A stretch of DNA of 7,663 nucleotides from Amylibacter sp. (GTDB lineage: Bacteria; Pseudomonadota; Alphaproteobacteria; Rhodobacterales; Rhodobacteraceae). Shown one piece after another: positions 6,230 to 7,663 of this stretch (position 1 is its first letter; each line of letters opens with the position of its first letter). The translations under genes were made by a program, and so were the position numbers. Location: positions 1 to 7,663 of the forward strand of contig JALWOO010000150.1 in NCBI GenBank assembly GCA_027083485.1, written 5' to 3'. Under the pieces are notes generated by a model. That model saw only the letters and a program-made list of their open reading frames with translations, was not told where the DNA came from and did no database searches.

Positions 6230-7291
6230 TTGCGTGAGACCGTGAAACCGACTGATTTATTGCGCTGGTATGACGCAAATGCACGGGAGTTGCCCTGGCG
6301 CGTGGCCCCTGCCGAGCGTTTGGCCGGTGTAACACCGGATCCTTATCATGTCTGGCTGTCGGAAATCATGTTACAACAAACCACGGTTGTTACAGTGAAG
6401 GCCTATTTCCTGAAGTTTTTGCAGCGCTGGCCCAGTATTGAGGATTTGGCAGCGGCAGAAGATGCGGATGTGATGGCAGAGTGGGCCGGTCTTGGCTATT
6501 ACGCCCGCGCCCGCAACCTGCTGAAATGTGCGCGTGTGGTCACAAAGGAACACGGAGGGCAGTTTCCCAAGACGGAAAAAGAGCTGCTGAAACTGCCCGG
6601 AATCGGGCCGTATACGGCGGCAGCTATCGGGGCGATTGCCTTTGACCGGCCAACGACTGTGCTGGATGGAAATGTAGAAAGGGTGATGGCGCGTCTGTAT
6701 CGGGTGGCGGAACCCTTGCCCGCCGCCAAGGAAACCTTGCGGGCATATGCCGCCGGATTGACGCCGAACAAACGGGCCGGCGATTACGCTCAGGCGGTGA
6801 TGGATCTGGGTGCAACCGTCTGCACCCCGCGAAATCCGGTTTGCGGGCTTTGTCCGTGGCGGTCCGGCTGCCTTGGCTTCCGTGAACAGGACGCGCAGAG
6901 CTATCCCCGCAAGCTGCCCAAAAAGGCAAAGCCCGTGCGTTTTGGCGTGGCCTATGTGCTGATTCGCGATGACGGAGCGGTTTTGCTGGAGCGCCGCCCT
7001 GACAAAGGGTTGTTGGGCGGGATGCTGGGCTGGCCCGGGAGTGAATGGGCGGAAGGCCCTGTCGATTCCACGCCCCCTGCCCCGGCAGGTTGGCAAGAGT
7101 TGGGCGCGGAAGTGCGCCATACATTCACCCATTTCCACCTGCGGCTTAAGGTCCATTTTGCCAGAGTATCCGGGGAAACAACGCCGGACAGAGGTGAGTT
7201 TCTGGAACGAAACCATTATCGGCCCGCTGATTTGCCAACGGTAATGCGTAAGGTCTGGAATCTTGCACAGCCCGCGCTCAAGGAAAAATGA
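6230..7291 (+). CDS. mutY: A/G-specific adenine DNA glycosylase
   Basis: This 353-residue MutY removes adenine mispaired with 8-oxoguanine. The catalytic glutamate is E45 in SEIMLQQTTV (44-53). GLGYYARARN (88-97) is the adenine-pocket loop. LPGIGPYTA (122-130) is the helix-hairpin-helix, and VLDGNV (144-149) carries the catalytic Asp146. The 4Fe-4S cluster cysteines C198-x6-C205-x2-C208-x5-C214 are all present with the usual spacing. The C-terminal NUDIX-like domain (about 237-350) has RHTFTHFHL (296-304), where E. coli MutY has FSH. Here it is FTH, a conservative change in the loop that reads 8-oxoguanine. A TTG start at 6230 is preferred because AAAGG lies 9 nt upstream. A GTG at 6242 is the alternative, and no in-frame ATG exists before the catalytic region. 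The gene is divergent from dciA. Confidence 0.95.
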   Translation: MRETVKPTDLLRWYDANARELPWRVAPAERLAGVTPDPYHVWLSEIMLQQTTVVTVKAYFLKFLQRWPSIEDLAAAEDADVMAEWAGLGYYARARNLLKCARVVTKEHGGQFPKTEKELLKLPGIGPYTAAAIGAIAFDRPTTVLDGNVERVMARLYRVAEPLPAAKETLRAYAAGLTPNKRAGDYAQAVMDLGATVCTPRNPVCGLCPWRSGCLGFREQDAQSYPRKLPKKAKPVRFGVAYVLIRDDGAVLLERRPDKGLLGGMLGWPGSEWAEGPVDSTPPAPAGWQELGAEVRHTFTHFHLRLKVHFARVSGETTPDRGEFLERNHYRPADLPTVMRKVWNLAQPALKEK

Positions 7292-7365
7292 GGCGCTTGC
7301 GCGCCACGCCATTTGAGCGCTGCGCGCGGGGGGCCTCCGGCGGAGATATTTTTATGAAAATGGAA
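7292..7365 (+). repeat. GC-rich hairpin element after mutY (terminator / REP-like, second copy)
   Basis: The element starts at the base after the mutY stop. GGCGC-TTGC-GCGCC forms a hairpin (7292-7305). GCGC-TGC-GCGC (7317-7320 and 7324-7327) follows. CTCC-GGC-GGAG (7335-7345) is next, then ATATTTTT (7346-7353), which ends in a T run and looks like an intrinsic terminator. The block closes with GAAAATGGAA (7356-7365). The ATATTT and GAAAATGGAA words, 3-4 nt apart, match the ends of the element at 2594-2651 in the same orientation relative to the upstream gene. A palindrome AAGGCCTT follows (7364-7371). Confidence 0.55.
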
Positions 7366-7384
7366 GGCCTTAGGGTGTTTTGCG

Positions 7385-7663
7385 TCAATCAAAAGATCCG
7401 GCAACGCGGCCCAGCAGCATAAAGGCGCGGCCGGTTCTTGTTTGGCTCATTTCCATAAGTTCGCCATCTTCGGCAGATTGTTCGAACTCGACCAGAATCA
7501 GATCGAACTGCCGCAAAAAATGGTGGGTGGCATCCCGAAATATCGGATCATTCTTCAACCGCGTTTTGGCCAGAGTCAGGGCGGAGCGATCGCGAATGCC
7601 GCCTAGCGCCGCGACGGCAAGGCCACGCTCCCGTATGGGGAATGGGTGGAGGGGTGCGTGAGC
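7385..7663 (-). CDS. Conserved hypothetical protein, C-terminal part (5' end outside window)
   Basis: On the - strand an open frame runs from the right edge without a stop to a TGA at 7385-7387, giving 92 C-terminal residues. No start codon is needed because the gene enters from outside. The protein reads like genuine coding sequence, with amphipathic helices. One segment is LAKTRLKNDPIFRDATHHFL; the C-terminus is RTGRAFMLLGRVAGSFD. I recognise the style as a helical protein of unknown function found in Rhodobacterales, but no named domain or catalytic motif is visible. It is convergent with mutY, with the hairpin element between their stops. No function is proposed. Confidence 0.7.
   Translation of the reverse strand, partial: AHAPLHPFPIRERGLAVAALGGIRDRSALTLAKTRLKNDPIFRDATHHFLRQFDLILVEFEQSAEDGELMEMSQTRTGRAFMLLGRVAGSFD

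Noticed and set aside
6371..7312. - strand open frame of 313 codons opposite mutY
   Set aside because: It is a shadow of mutY, whose catalytic and Fe-S motifs are intact on the other strand.

Overview
The window looks like chromosomal DNA from an alphaproteobacterium, most likely the Rhodobacterales (Roseobacter-type). This rests on moderately high GC, the style of the MutY and DciA proteins, and GC-rich post-stop hairpins ending in ATATTT. No rRNA, tRNA, CRISPR array, insertion sequence or phage gene was recognised. Coding density is high: nine protein genes, two of them cut by the window edges.

Left region (1-2571, + strand): a tightly packed operon. It holds the 3' end of a histidine-phosphatase gene, a MurG/GT28-like glycosyltransferase, a NodB-fold polysaccharide-deacetylase-like protein and a small class I SAM methyltransferase. 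The first gap is 3 nt and the next two junctions are 4-nt ATGA overlaps, so the four proteins are probably made together. Together they suggest building and decorating a glycan or glycolipid whose identity cannot be read from the sequence. This is the best candidate here for an under-described pathway. Three adjacent small hairpins follow the operon.

Middle region (2720-6147): a + strand gene for an exported (Tat-type signal) metallo-beta-lactamase-fold hydrolase converges on a three-gene - strand operon. Read in the direction of transcription, that operon is dciA-like (DUF721), a DsbA-like periplasmic thiol oxidoreductase, and a CaiB/BaiF family III CoA-transferase. Between the convergent ends lies a striking nested inverted repeat (3708-3829) with perfect arms of 7, 14 and 12 bp. 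It could be a bidirectional terminator, a dispersed palindromic repeat, or both.

Right region (6148-7663): an 82-bp divergent intergenic region with short dyads separates dciA from mutY (+ strand, A/G-specific adenine glycosylase with its 4Fe-4S cysteines). A second GC-rich hairpin element after mutY shares its 3' end (ATATTT, then GAAAATGGAA) with the one at 2594-2651. The window ends in the C-terminal 92 codons of a - strand gene of unknown function, converging on mutY.
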